NCBI GenBank assembly: GCA_900550285.1
Contig: URRW01000006.1
Span: 31,519 to 95,518, forward strand
Source: an uncultured Lachnospiraceae bacterium
GTDB lineage: Bacteria > Bacillota > Clostridia > Lachnospirales > Lachnospiraceae
Length of the DNA stretch: 64,000 nt
Reading direction: 5' to 3'
Part shown: positions 25,876 to 34,434 of the stretch, in pieces
Position numbering within the stretch: position 1 is the first letter of the stretch
How the letters are laid out: the number at the start of each line of letters is the position of its first letter
Position numbers and translations under genes: made by a program
The notes under the pieces: model-generated
Seen by the model: the letters and a program-made list of their open reading frames with translations, nothing else
The model's database searches: none
Told to the model about the DNA's origin: nothing

Positions 25876-26868
25876 GTGGCTTCCATCAAGGATGTGGCAA
25901 AGCGCGCGGACGTAGCCATTTCTACAGTCTCAAAGGTTTTAAACGGCTATGCCGGCGTCAGCGAAGAAACAAAGCGCCGTGTAAACCGTGCCATTCAGGA
26001 ACTGAACTATACGCCGAACGCGGTGGCGGCGGCGCTGTCGTCAAAGCAGTCCGGCAGGATAGCCCTGCTTTTGAATCTGAAAGGCCCGGGGCAGGCGGTG
26101 GATGAAGTGAATCTGCAGTATCTGTCGGGGGCCATACAGAGGGCAAAGGAGAAAAAACTGGATGCGGTAACGCTGTTTTTCTCGATGCTGGAGGATAAGA
26201 GCCTGACAGATGCCATTGGCTATCTGAAGGCGCAGAGTATCGAGGGGATCATTGTTTACGGGATGAGCAGACGGGACATATTGTTAAAAGAGCTTATCGA
26301 TTCGGGTGTTTTTAAAACCGTCGCGGTGGATACGCCGTTTTGTGATGAAAATACGTCGTCGGTATGGATAGACCAGAAAAAAGCGCAGTATGATATTGCG
26401 AAAAAGACGGTGCTCGGCAATAAAGACTGCCGCCGGGTACTGTATATCGCGGGGCAAAAGGATGCCTTTGTGACCGGCGAAAGGATAGAGGGGATGAAGG
26501 AGCTGGCAGAGGAGCTCGGGCTGGAGCTGACCGTGGAATACGGGGATTTCAGCGAAAAAAAGGCGAGGGAGCTGACTTTTGCCTATGAAGACAGGACAGA
26601 CGTATTCGTGTGCGCGTCCGACCTGATGGCGATAGGGGCGATGCGCGCTCTGATGGAGCTGGACGTATTTCACCCGGTATGTGGATTTGACGGGATACCG
26701 CTCATGAGCTATGCGGGAAAGCAAATGAACACGGTGAAACAGGATTTTGCAAAAATCTCCGCCGTCGCTGTGGATGAGATGGAGCGGCTGCTTCACGGAG
26801 ATACGGGAAGGAATACCGTACTTGGCTATGAGCTTGTGCGGATGCGCTATGAAGATATGATGATATGA
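25876..26868 (+). CDS. LacI-family transcriptional regulator
   Basis: 330 residues. The N-terminal LacI helix-turn-helix (SIKDVAKRADVAISTVSKVLNG) and hinge helix (NYTPNAVAAALSSKQSGRIALLL) are followed by a periplasmic-binding-protein-like effector domain (about 60-325). It starts with GTG at 25876 behind AAAGGGGGA. Two matching operator palindromes overlap its promoter. glgP begins 29 bp after its stop, so it probably controls glycogen or maltodextrin breakdown as well as itself. The effector sugar is not deducible from sequence. Confidence 0.92.
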   Translation: MASIKDVAKRADVAISTVSKVLNGYAGVSEETKRRVNRAIQELNYTPNAVAAALSSKQSGRIALLLNLKGPGQAVDEVNLQYLSGAIQRAKEKKLDAVTLFFSMLEDKSLTDAIGYLKAQSIEGIIVYGMSRRDILLKELIDSGVFKTVAVDTPFCDENTSSVWIDQKKAQYDIAKKTVLGNKDCRRVLYIAGQKDAFVTGERIEGMKELAEELGLELTVEYGDFSEKKARELTFAYEDRTDVFVCASDLMAIGAMRALMELDVFHPVCGFDGIPLMSYAGKQMNTVKQDFAKISAVAVDEMERLLHGDTGRNTVLGYELVRMRYEDMMI

Positions 26869-26897
26869 GCCGCAGGACGGCAGAAACGGAGGATATT

Positions 26898-29207
26898 ATG
26901 AAGCTTGAGGAAACGATACAGAGAGAGATTATGGAGCAGAGGATAGAAGCAGGGCTGGAAGACCTGTCACAGAGGCTCTTCGGGAAAACGCTGGAAGAGA
27001 CGACGGATGAAGAAACCTATGTGGTATTGCTCAGTCTTGTAAAAGGGATGGAAAGGGCGACGATACCGAACGACGGAGACAAAAAAATCTACTATATTTC
27101 GGCGGAATTCCTGATAGGAAAGCTGCTGTCCAACAACCTTATCAATCTGGGCATTTATGACAAGGTGGAGGAAATTTTGAAAAACAGGGGAAAAGAGCTT
27201 TCCAGGATAGAAGAAATAGAACCTGAACCGTCCCTTGGAAACGGCGGTCTCGGACGTCTTGCAGCGTGCTTTATGGATTCTATCGCGACGCTGGGGCTTC
27301 CCGGCGAGGGCATCGGCCTCAACTATCATTTCGGACTGTTTAAGCAGGTATTTGAAAACAGGCTTCAGACTGAGGAAAAGAACGACTGGATTCAGAATGA
27401 TTCCTGGCTGAACCGGACGGATGTGTCGTTCGACGTCTTTTTCGGGGATAAAAAAGTGACATCCCGACTGTATGATATCGATGTGATAGGTTATGAAAAC
27501 GGGATAAATAAGCTTCGCCTGTTCGATGTGGAGAGCGTGGACGAAAGCATTGTGAAGGACGGGATTTCCTTCGATAAAGAAGAGATAGAAAAGAACCTGA
27601 CGCTGTTTTTATATCCCGATGATTCGGATGAGGCGGGAAATCTGCTGCGTATCTATCAGCAGTATTTCATGGTGAGCAATGCGGCGCAGCTCATTTTGAT
27701 GGAGATGAAGGAGAAGCATCATGATTTAAGAAGGCTGTATGAGCATGCGGTCATTCAGATAAATGATACGCATCCGTCCATGATAATCCCGGAGCTGATA
27801 AGGATTCTTGTAAATGACAAGGCGTTTACGATGGATGAGGCGATAGACGTGGTGAGCCGCACCTGCGCCTATACGAACCATACGATACTGGCGGAAGCGC
27901 TGGAAAAATGGCCGCTTTCCTATCTGGAAAAGGTCGTTCCCCAGCTCGTCCCCATTATCAAAGAGCTGTCCGCGCGCGTGGCGAGAAAATACAGCGACCC
28001 GCGCGTGCAGATAATCGACAAAGACGGACGCGTCCATATGGCGCATATGGATATCCACTACGGCTTTTCTGTAAACGGCGTGGCTGCCATCCATACGGAA
28101 ATCTTAAAAGAGACAGAGCTGCATCCTTTTTATGAGATTTATCCTGAAAAGTTCAACAATAAGACAAACGGTATCACCTTCCGCAGATGGCTGTTATCCT
28201 GCAACAGGGAGCTGACGGCGCTGATAGATGAGACGATAGGAACGGATTATAAAAAGGACGCCGGAAAACTGGAAAAGCTGATGGAATATGTGGACGACGA
28301 AGCGTTTACGGACCGTCTGCTCGAGATAAAAAAAGAGAAAAAGCGCATCCTGGCAGAGTATATCCTGGAAAAAGAGGGAGAAACGCTCAATCCGGATTCC
28401 ATATTCGACGTCCAGATAAAACGTCTGCATGAGTACAAGAGGCAGCAGATGAATGCGCTCTATATCATCCACAAATATCTGGAGATAAAAAAAGGGAAAA
28501 GACCGGCGCGTCCGCTCACCTTTTTATTCGGCGCAAAGGCTGCCCCGGCATATGTCATCGCGAAGGATATCATCCATCTGCTCCTCGTGCTGCAGCAGAT
28601 CGTAAATAACGATCCTGATGTAAAAGACTTCATGAAGGTCGTGATGGTAGAAAACTATAATGTAAGCTATGCGGAAAAGCTCATTCCGGCAGCTGATATT
28701 TCCGAGCAGATATCGCTGGCATCCAAGGAGGCATCCGGCACGGGAAATATGAAGATGATGCTCAACGGCGCGGTAACGCTCGGAACGGCTGACGGCGCAA
28801 ATGTGGAGATACACGAGCTGGTCGGGGACGATAATATTTATATTTTCGGTGCGGACAGCGAAGCGGTCATCAGCCATTACGAAAAGGCGGATTATGTGTC
28901 AAAAGAGTACTATGAAAAGAGCCCGGTCATCAGGGAAGCGGTGGATTTCATCGTCGGAGAACAGGCGATGGCGGCAGGAAGCAGGGAAAATCTGGAACGG
29001 CTTTACAATGAGCTGTTGAATAAGGACTGGTTTATGACGCTTCTGGATTTGGAAGATTATATCAAGGTCAAGGACCGGATGTTTGCCGATTATGAAGACC
29101 GCGCAAAGTGGAAACGCATGATGGCGGTAAATATCGCAAAGGCAGGATTTTTCTCCTCCGACAGAACGATCGCAGAGTATAACAGAGATATCTGGAAGCT
29201 GGATTAA
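26898..29207 (+). CDS. glgP: Glycogen/maltodextrin phosphorylase
   Basis: Releases glucose-1-phosphate from alpha-1,4-glucan ends; cytosolic, 769 residues, normal for the family. Key blocks: YISAEFLIGKLLSNNL, EPEPSLGNGGLGRLAACFMDS, QINDTHPSMIIPEL, VQIKRLHEYKRQQMN, and the PLP-binding lysine in EASGTGNMKMMLNGA (about residue 618) with ITLGTADGANVEI-like sequence next. The ATG at 26898 has GGAGG six bases upstream; an in-frame ATG at 26865 overlaps the regulator stop and lacks a site. A strong terminator follows. GlgP and MalP cannot be told apart by eye. Confidence 0.95.
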   Translation: MKLEETIQREIMEQRIEAGLEDLSQRLFGKTLEETTDEETYVVLLSLVKGMERATIPNDGDKKIYYISAEFLIGKLLSNNLINLGIYDKVEEILKNRGKELSRIEEIEPEPSLGNGGLGRLAACFMDSIATLGLPGEGIGLNYHFGLFKQVFENRLQTEEKNDWIQNDSWLNRTDVSFDVFFGDKKVTSRLYDIDVIGYENGINKLRLFDVESVDESIVKDGISFDKEEIEKNLTLFLYPDDSDEAGNLLRIYQQYFMVSNAAQLILMEMKEKHHDLRRLYEHAVIQINDTHPSMIIPELIRILVNDKAFTMDEAIDVVSRTCAYTNHTILAEALEKWPLSYLEKVVPQLVPIIKELSARVARKYSDPRVQIIDKDGRVHMAHMDIHYGFSVNGVAAIHTEILKETELHPFYEIYPEKFNNKTNGITFRRWLLSCNRELTALIDETIGTDYKKDAGKLEKLMEYVDDEAFTDRLLEIKKEKKRILAEYILEKEGETLNPDSIFDVQIKRLHEYKRQQMNALYIIHKYLEIKKGKRPARPLTFLFGAKAAPAYVIAKDIIHLLLVLQQIVNNDPDVKDFMKVVMVENYNVSYAEKLIPAADISEQISLASKEASGTGNMKMMLNGAVTLGTADGANVEIHELVGDDNIYIFGADSEAVISHYEKADYVSKEYYEKSPVIREAVDFIVGEQAMAAGSRENLERLYNELLNKDWFMTLLDLEDYIKVKDRMFADYEDRAKWKRMMAVNIAKAGFFSSDRTIAEYNRDIWKLD

Positions 29208-29221
29208 GGAAACATTGTATT

Positions 29222-29256
29222 GAAAAGGACAGGCTGAATATTAGCCTGTCCTTTTG
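29222..29256. terminator. Bidirectional terminator between glgP and the CYTH gene
   Basis: Stem AAAAGGACAGGCT / AGCCTGTCCTTTT with a 7-nt loop. T runs occur on both sides, serving glgP on + and the converging gene on -, whose stop codon lies within the stem. Confidence 0.88.
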
Positions 29257-29687
29257 CTGAGATTGGAGTTTTGATATGCCGGGTCGTGCGTCACATCCCG
29301 GTCGAACCATTCCGGGGGGACAAAGGCGTTCGCTTCCTCCACGGAAGGAAATTCCACTTCGGCGATGATGAGCGGGGCAAACGGTTCTGCGAAAATGTCC
29401 AGCTCTATCGTATAGGGCGGGCACGGGATAAGATACCGTTTTTTGGAGATGCAGGCTCCGTCCGCTTTTGGGAGAAGATGCTCATAGGAAGATTTGTCGA
29501 GCGGAAGATTGTATTCTTCCCGCGCCATCAGACCTTTGCCTTTGTAGGTCAGGAAAAAGGAATCGTCTTCCCGGCGGATGCGTATGACGGGGGCGGTATT
29601 CAGATATGCCTGTTCGATAATGCGGAATGGATAGGAATCCAGGTCGGCAGGCAGCGATTTGACGGTAAATTTGCGTTCGATTTCCAT
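29241..29687 (-). CDS. CYTH domain protein (class IV adenylate cyclase/triphosphatase-like)
   Basis: 148 residues with the diagnostic N-terminal EIERKF motif at residues 2-7. The charged strands of a triphosphate tunnel follow (IRIRREDD, FLTYKGKG, REEYNLPLD, KKRYLIP, ELDIFAEPFAPLIIAEVEFPS). This fold binds triphosphates with divalent metal and is probably an inorganic tri/polyphosphatase or a thiamine-triphosphatase-like enzyme; cyclase activity is unlikely for a housekeeping copy. It is transcribed alone on the minus strand from TTGAAA-18-TACAAT. Confidence 0.88.
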   Translation of the reverse strand: MEIERKFTVKSLPADLDSYPFRIIEQAYLNTAPVIRIRREDDSFFLTYKGKGLMAREEYNLPLDKSSYEHLLPKADGACISKKRYLIPCPPYTIELDIFAEPFAPLIIAEVEFPSVEEANAFVPPEWFDRDVTHDPAYQNSNLSKRTG

Positions 29688-29722
29688 AAAATATCAGACC
29701 CTTTCTGTTGATGTTTGTGACT

Positions 29723-29752
29723 ATTGTAGCATAATCCGAATGTTCTTTTCAA
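29723..29752 (-). promoter_or_regulatory. Promoter of the CYTH gene
   Basis: On the minus strand: TTGAAA (29752-29747), 18-bp spacer, TACAAT (29728-29723), ending 35 bp before the start codon. Confidence 0.65.
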
Positions 29753-29853
29753 ATATTCAGAAAATATTCATATTTAAAACCTTTTACCGCATCGGTTTAT
29801 CTGGTAAAATAAGAGTGGGACTGCAGGACGGCAGTTTCAGAAGGGAGTAAAGA

Positions 29854-30405
29854 ATGGCAAGAGCAGGGATTTTTTTTGCAAAAGGCTATGAGGAAATAGA
29901 AGCATTGACCGTGGTGGACATATGCCGACGGGCAGGGGTGGAGGCTGTGATGGTTTCTGTAGACGAAACGCCCTCGGTGGAAAGTTCCCACGGCGTTGAG
30001 GTAAAGATGGACGCCATGCTTTCGGAGGTGGATTTTGATTCTTTCGATATTCTGGTCCTTCCTGGCGGAATGCCTGGAACGCTGAATCTGGAGGCGTGCG
30101 GGCCATTGATGGAGCAGCTTGACCGGTTTTATGAGAGCGGCAGATGGGTGGCTGCGATATGCGCGGCGCCGCAGATATTCGGACACCGCGGATACTTAAA
30201 GGGCAGAAGGGCGACTTCCTTCCCCGCTATGGAGAAGGAGCTTGACGGCGCGGTCGTGACGCACGGCGCGGCGGAAGCGGATGGAAATGTCATCACGGGC
30301 AGAGGGATGGGCTGCGCCATCGATTTTTCCCTGAAGATAATAGAGAAGCTGATTTCAGGGGAAGCCGCTGCAGAAGTGGCGGAGAAAATCGTTTACGACA
30401 GATAA
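29854..30405 (+). CDS. DJ-1/PfpI family protein
   Basis: 183-residue flavodoxin-like fold of the DJ-1/ThiJ/PfpI superfamily. The nucleophile-elbow cysteine is in WVAAICAAPQIFG (C103), and the conserved early acidic segment is GYEEIEALTVVDICRRAG. LVLPGGMPG precedes the active site. Members act as glyoxalase/deglycase or redox-protective proteins; the exact reaction here is not determined. It starts with ATG behind AAGGGAG. The CBS-domain gene follows within 25 bp and is probably co-transcribed. Confidence 0.9.
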   Translation: MARAGIFFAKGYEEIEALTVVDICRRAGVEAVMVSVDETPSVESSHGVEVKMDAMLSEVDFDSFDILVLPGGMPGTLNLEACGPLMEQLDRFYESGRWVAAICAAPQIFGHRGYLKGRRATSFPAMEKELDGAVVTHGAAEADGNVITGRGMGCAIDFSLKIIEKLISGEAAAEVAEKIVYDR

Positions 30406-30429
30406 AGGGAGAGGTTGAAAACAGGACTT

Positions 30430-30837
30430 ATGAATATCTTATTTTTTTTGACGCCAAAGAGCGAGGTTGCCTATGTGGAAGAAGATGACACCCTGCGTCA
30501 GGCGCTGGAGAAGATGGAGCATCACGGGTATGCGGCTGTTCCGCTTTTGTCCACGGAAGGCAGATATATCGGTACGCTGACGGACGGCGATGTGCTCTGG
30601 GGACTGAAGGAAAAGGAATTTCCCAGTCTTCGGGAGATGGAGGACATTTCCGTGATGGAGATAAAAAGGACACGGGACAATAAGCCTGTACATGTGAATG
30701 TAGACATGGAGGGACTTCTGGAAAAGGTGAGTGTGCAGAATTTTGTTCCGGTCGTTGATGATGAGAAGGTGTTTATCGGGATCGTGACAAGGCGGGATGT
30801 CATTCATTATCTTGCGGGACAGCATCAGAGAATGTGA
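30430..30837 (+). CDS. CBS-domain protein
   Basis: A 135-residue protein made of two CBS motifs (about 8-60, TLRQALEKMEHHGYAAVPLLS...GTLTDGDVLW; and about 75-130, VSVQNFVPVVDDEKVFIGIVTRRDV), which usually bind adenine nucleotides to regulate partners. The ATG at 30430 gives MNILFFLTPK, which I take as the likely start; TTG at 30415 directly abuts a GGGAGAGG and is an alternative. No catalytic domain is attached, so it is probably a stand-alone energy sensor. Confidence 0.85.
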   Translation: MNILFFLTPKSEVAYVEEDDTLRQALEKMEHHGYAAVPLLSTEGRYIGTLTDGDVLWGLKEKEFPSLREMEDISVMEIKRTRDNKPVHVNVDMEGLLEKVSVQNFVPVVDDEKVFIGIVTRRDVIHYLAGQHQRM

Positions 30838-30908
30838 ACTCTAAAAGGAAAGTAAGGGCGGGAGTTTGAAGAGTAAAATTTTCTGTTATGTTATAGGTCA
30901 TGAAGAGA

Positions 30909-30956
30909 TAAAGGCGATGGTTTTCTGAGAAAAGAAAGAAAATCATCGCTTTTTTA
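30909..30956 (+). terminator. Terminator after the CBS gene
   Basis: Imperfect stem AAGGCGATGGTTTTCT / AGAAAATCATCGCTT around an A/G-rich loop, followed by TTTTTT. Confidence 0.75.
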
Positions 30957-31043
30957 AATGACTTTTTAGAATTGCACATGTGAAGCAGTTGTATGAAAAA
31001 GAGAGATATGATATATTCCCGTCTTTGACACTTAATAGAATCA

Positions 31044-31096
31044 AAAACAGCCATAATCTCAGTGTGTTTATCAGAGATGTGGCTGTTTTCTTTTTT
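31044..31096. terminator. Hairpin terminator at the IS left end
   Basis: Stem AAAACAGCCA (31044-31053) / TGGCTGTTTT (31080-31089) followed by CTTTTTT on + and TTTTTGATTC on -. It probably ends transposase mRNA and shields the element from outside transcription. Confidence 0.65.
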
Positions 31097-31126
31097 GCAT
31101 CGATATGTACTATTTTTGAGTTTGTG

Positions 31127-32863
31127 CTATTTTTTCTGTTTTGTTTTTTTGATGATTGTCCGCATATCTGCCTTTGATATGAACTCATAGTCTGTTCTAA
31201 AATCAAAGGCGTTGTGTAAGGCATCTGTCAGTTTCGTGCGTTTGTAGGAAGGAATGTAGCCGCTGTCTTTGGACAGCAGAGTTACATTCATTTCCCGGAG
31301 GGTTTTCAAAATTTCGCTGCAGGTAAATCCTTCCCCCAGTTTCTTTTCCAGCAGGCGGTAAACCAGAAGACTAATGTAACAGGTTATAAAGTGGGCTTTT
31401 ATGCTGTCTTCCCGTCTTACGAAAACAGGTCTTGCTTCGAATTCTGTTTTCATGATCCTGAAGTTTTCTTCAATCTCCCAGCGGCGTTTGTTGATGTTGA
31501 TAATCTCCCGAACATCACCGTTCAGGTTTGTTACAACAGCATAGAAACCATCATATCTGGCTTCTTCACGGATGCGTTCCTCATCCAACTGGAAAACCTG
31601 CTTTTGGGCGATCTCACCATCGGCGGTAACTGCTGTTTTCTGAATGAAGCGGGAGGGATCGTTTGGATTTTTCCCTTTTCTGGCTTTATCCGGAGACTGC
31701 ATGATCTTTATGGCACGGTCGATCTGCCCTGTCCGGATCTTTTGCTGGTATGCCTTGTATTTCGGTGAGTATGTGATGATAACGGTTTCATCCATGTCTC
31801 CCGTGACAAGAGGGTATTCTTTGTAATAAACGGTGTTATACACTTCAGGATCGCTCTCATCCAGAGCGGAAATGTCTATGAACTTATCCGCCCCCGGAAC
31901 TCTGAACTGTGTTGGCAGGAGTGCCAGCTCGCGTTCTTCTTTTTTCATCTTTTTCAAAGAGTACGTAATCACATAAGACCGGTTTCCAAAGCTGTTAAAA
32001 AAGCGGTTGCCTTTACTGCCGAGACCTGCATCAGAGCAGAAGATAAACTCACTGCAGTTAAAATCCCGTATTACTTTGGTTTCTAGAGGTTTGAGGGTGA
32101 GCTGTTCATTTTGGTTCCCGGGATACAGGTCAAAGGAAAGGGGGATCCCATCGGCATCCATGAAAAGTCCCATAGTCACGATGGGATTGGGTCTGTGTTC
32201 CTTGCTTTTACCATACTTTTTCATGCCGTCTTCTGATTCGATCTCGAAATAGTAGTTGGTACAGTCATAGTAAAGGATCTTTGAGTTACGCGGATGAACA
32301 AAGTTGGAATTCCGGTAAAGTTCTTCCTGAATGTAATCCGATTCCTGCGCGAGAACAGAAAGGGAACGGTAAAGATTCTTCAGGGAATACTTAGGCGGCT
32401 CCAACAGGGACTGACAGTAGGAAAAACTGCTGAGTTTGCTGGAAGGAGAAAGTATCCTTGCATAGATCAGATCCGTAAGGATAGCGTGGAAATCGTAGAT
32501 AAACTTATGGTGATTGCGGATATTTCTACAAATGTTATCCAGCCTTAATTCGGTGCAGAGCTGCTGCAGGAACAGATAGCCGACATTAAAAAGGCGTTCT
32601 TCGTCTAAAGGAATACGTGCGAGAGGGGAAAAGGAGACAGTAATTTTTTCTTTTCGCTGGTTATAGAGTATGGTTTCTTTTTCTGCTTCCTCTTTTGCCC
32701 AGTTCATCAATTTGGTTTCATCACCAGAGAACTGTGTTAAAAGATCATTGTACTTGCCAAGCTTCTTATGGATACGGGAAGAGGTTTTGCCGTTATCTTT
32801 ACGATAAGACTGTTTGATATATACATCCTGATTGCCTTTGTTTCCAGTAATGGATACATACAT
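31127..32863 (-). CDS. IS1634-family DDE transposase
   Basis: 578 residues with the IS4-like DDE architecture. The first Asp region is ILYYDCTNYYFE; the second is FIFCSDAGLGSKGNRF; the Glu is in the C-terminal block YDGFYAVVTNL...INKRRWEIEENFRIMKTEFEARPVFVR (a YREK-like signature, RRWEIEENFRIMK). The N-terminal segment KNYVHPR-type and NGKTSSRIHKKLGKY are typical of this family. The frame is intact with AGGAGA before the ATG, so it may be active. Confidence 0.92.
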   Translation of the reverse strand: MYVSITGNKGNQDVYIKQSYRKDNGKTSSRIHKKLGKYNDLLTQFSGDETKLMNWAKEEAEKETILYNQRKEKITVSFSPLARIPLDEERLFNVGYLFLQQLCTELRLDNICRNIRNHHKFIYDFHAILTDLIYARILSPSSKLSSFSYCQSLLEPPKYSLKNLYRSLSVLAQESDYIQEELYRNSNFVHPRNSKILYYDCTNYYFEIESEDGMKKYGKSKEHRPNPIVTMGLFMDADGIPLSFDLYPGNQNEQLTLKPLETKVIRDFNCSEFIFCSDAGLGSKGNRFFNSFGNRSYVITYSLKKMKKEERELALLPTQFRVPGADKFIDISALDESDPEVYNTVYYKEYPLVTGDMDETVIITYSPKYKAYQQKIRTGQIDRAIKIMQSPDKARKGKNPNDPSRFIQKTAVTADGEIAQKQVFQLDEERIREEARYDGFYAVVTNLNGDVREIININKRRWEIEENFRIMKTEFEARPVFVRREDSIKAHFITCYISLLVYRLLEKKLGEGFTCSEILKTLREMNVTLLSKDSGYIPSYKRTKLTDALHNAFDFRTDYEFISKADMRTIIKKTKQKK

Positions 32864-33191
32864 AATATTTTTCTCCTGAAATAGAATTCGTTTTCTTAAT
32901 TATAACACAAAGCATACAAAATAGCACGTATAAAATCATATAATTTGACAAAAAAATAAGCCGCAAATGGCTTAAACAAGGGATTTGCATTAAAACAGAG
33001 AAAAAGGAAGTGTCAAAGACCCGATTCTACCAAACGGCTATAGACCATGTCTATTTTTATAAAATTGAATTTGCGAAATTAATTATACGTTATCTTTTAA
33101 TAGAAAGAAATTGATATTTTTAATTTTAGGGATGAAATTATTAAAATGAAATGATATAATTATCATAATGAGTAATAAGGAGGGGATGCTA

Positions 33192-34256
33192 ATGAAAAGA
33201 GGAAAAAAGATACTTAGCATGGCGCTGGCAGCGCTTCTTTTGGCGGCGGCTCCGGGAGCATCCGCACTGGCAGCTCCGGTATCGGCGGCGCCTGCCGGTC
33301 AGGTGAGCTATCTGACAGGACAGCCGGTAGCGGCAGGGCAGCAGAGTCAGAGACCGATAGCAGTAATGCTGAACAATATCAAATCAGGCTGCCCTCAGTC
33401 GGGGATAGCGGAGGCGTCGGTAGTTTATGAGGCTCCGGTAGAAGGAAGGATAACCCGTCTCATGGGGCTTTATGAAAACTGGCCCGCTATCGAGAACATC
33501 GGCTATGTAAGGAGCAGCAGGGACTATTTTGTATACTGCGCATTGGAGCATGACGCTATATACTGCCATTACGGGCAGGCTACTCCTTATGTGGGCGACC
33601 TGTTAAACAGCCCTCGGGTAGACAATGTCAGCGGAGCGGTTGCCGGTATCAATGTTCCGGCACAGACATCTTACAGCAGAACGGGGAGGCGGAAAGCGCC
33701 GCATAACGTGCTGGCGAGCGGCTCCGGAATCCTGAAGGATGTACAGCGGCTGGGATACAGCCAGACCTATCACCAGACCTTTAAGCCGAAATTTGTATTC
33801 ATGCAGCCCAATGAGCTGGGAATGTATGCGGCATATCCTACCGTGACCCAGATATATCCGGGCGGCACGACCGCCAACAAGAAGAACGGCTACAGCCGCG
33901 TGCAGGCGCGTTTTGTATATGAAAACGGCAAATACTATCGTTATCAGTATGGTAAGAAGCAGGTGGATGAAAAGACCGGCCAGCAGATAGCATACGACAA
34001 TGTGATACTCCAGTATTGCAACGGCGAGGTCCGGGATAAAAATGACTATCTGGCATTCGGCTGCCATGGCGATATCGGCGCTCCGGTTCAGGTGTTTACT
34101 CAGGGCAAAGCGATAAACGGCACATGGACACGTCATGCGGACGGAGACCCGGCAGTTTATGTGGACCAGAACGGACAGCGGATAAAGCTGACTCCCGGAA
34201 AGACATGGATATGTTTGGTATGGAACGATTATGCAGGCGATGTGGTCCTGAAATAA
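33192..34256 (+). CDS. Secreted DUF3048 domain protein (YerB-like)
   Basis: 354 residues beginning with a Sec signal peptide (KRGKKILSMALAALLLAAAPGASALA); no lipobox cysteine is present, unlike B. subtilis YerB. The DUF3048 core includes RPIAVMLNNIKSGCPQSGIAEASVVYEAPVEGRITRLMGLY and IGYVRSSRDYFV. The C-terminal YerB_C-like part ends GKTWICLVWND. The function is unknown, probably envelope-related. The ATG at 33192 has AAGGAGGGG upstream; ATG 33168 overlaps this site. It is a monocistronic unit closed by a strong terminator. Confidence 0.88.
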   Translation: MKRGKKILSMALAALLLAAAPGASALAAPVSAAPAGQVSYLTGQPVAAGQQSQRPIAVMLNNIKSGCPQSGIAEASVVYEAPVEGRITRLMGLYENWPAIENIGYVRSSRDYFVYCALEHDAIYCHYGQATPYVGDLLNSPRVDNVSGAVAGINVPAQTSYSRTGRRKAPHNVLASGSGILKDVQRLGYSQTYHQTFKPKFVFMQPNELGMYAAYPTVTQIYPGGTTANKKNGYSRVQARFVYENGKYYRYQYGKKQVDEKTGQQIAYDNVILQYCNGEVRDKNDYLAFGCHGDIGAPVQVFTQGKAINGTWTRHADGDPAVYVDQNGQRIKLTPGKTWICLVWNDYAGDVVLK

Positions 34257-34266
34257 GATGATAACT

Positions 34267-34315
34267 TAACCTCCCTGCGGCAAGTGGTCTGACTTGCCGC
34301 AGGGAGGTTATTTTT
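34267..34315 (+). terminator. Strong terminator after DUF3048 gene
   Basis: An 18-bp perfect stem TAACCTCCCTGCGGCAAG / CTTGCCGCAGGGAGGTTA with an 8-nt loop, followed by TTTTT. Confidence 0.93.
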
Positions 34316-34338
34316 AGTTGAATAGAAAGAAATAATAC

Positions 34339-34367
34339 TTGCCCCGCTCCCGCGGCTTTGCTATACT
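34339..34367 (+). promoter_or_regulatory. Promoter of the lepA-hemW-dus operon
   Basis: TTGCCC (34339-34344), 17-bp spacer, TATACT (34362-34367), 67 bp before the lepA start. A perfect palindrome GTAACGTTAC (34393-34402) lies about 25 bp downstream of the predicted start point and could be an operator. Confidence 0.7.
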
Positions 34368-34434
34368 TATTCTGATAAATTGGGGAATTTATGTAACGTT
34401 ACGAATTTGTTATTTTCAGGGAGAATAAAAGTAC

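Larger units (their letters stand above)
31021..33020. mobile_element. Insertion sequence, IS1634-type, about 2.0 kb
   Basis: Bounded by 13-bp perfect inverted repeats: GTCTTTGACACTT at 31021-31033 and its complement AAGTGTCAAAGAC at 33008-33020. It contains one intact minus-strand transposase. No clear target duplication is visible: the left flank ends ATTCCC and the right flank starts CCGATT. The element and its immediate flanks are more AT-rich than the neighbouring operons. Confidence 0.85.
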
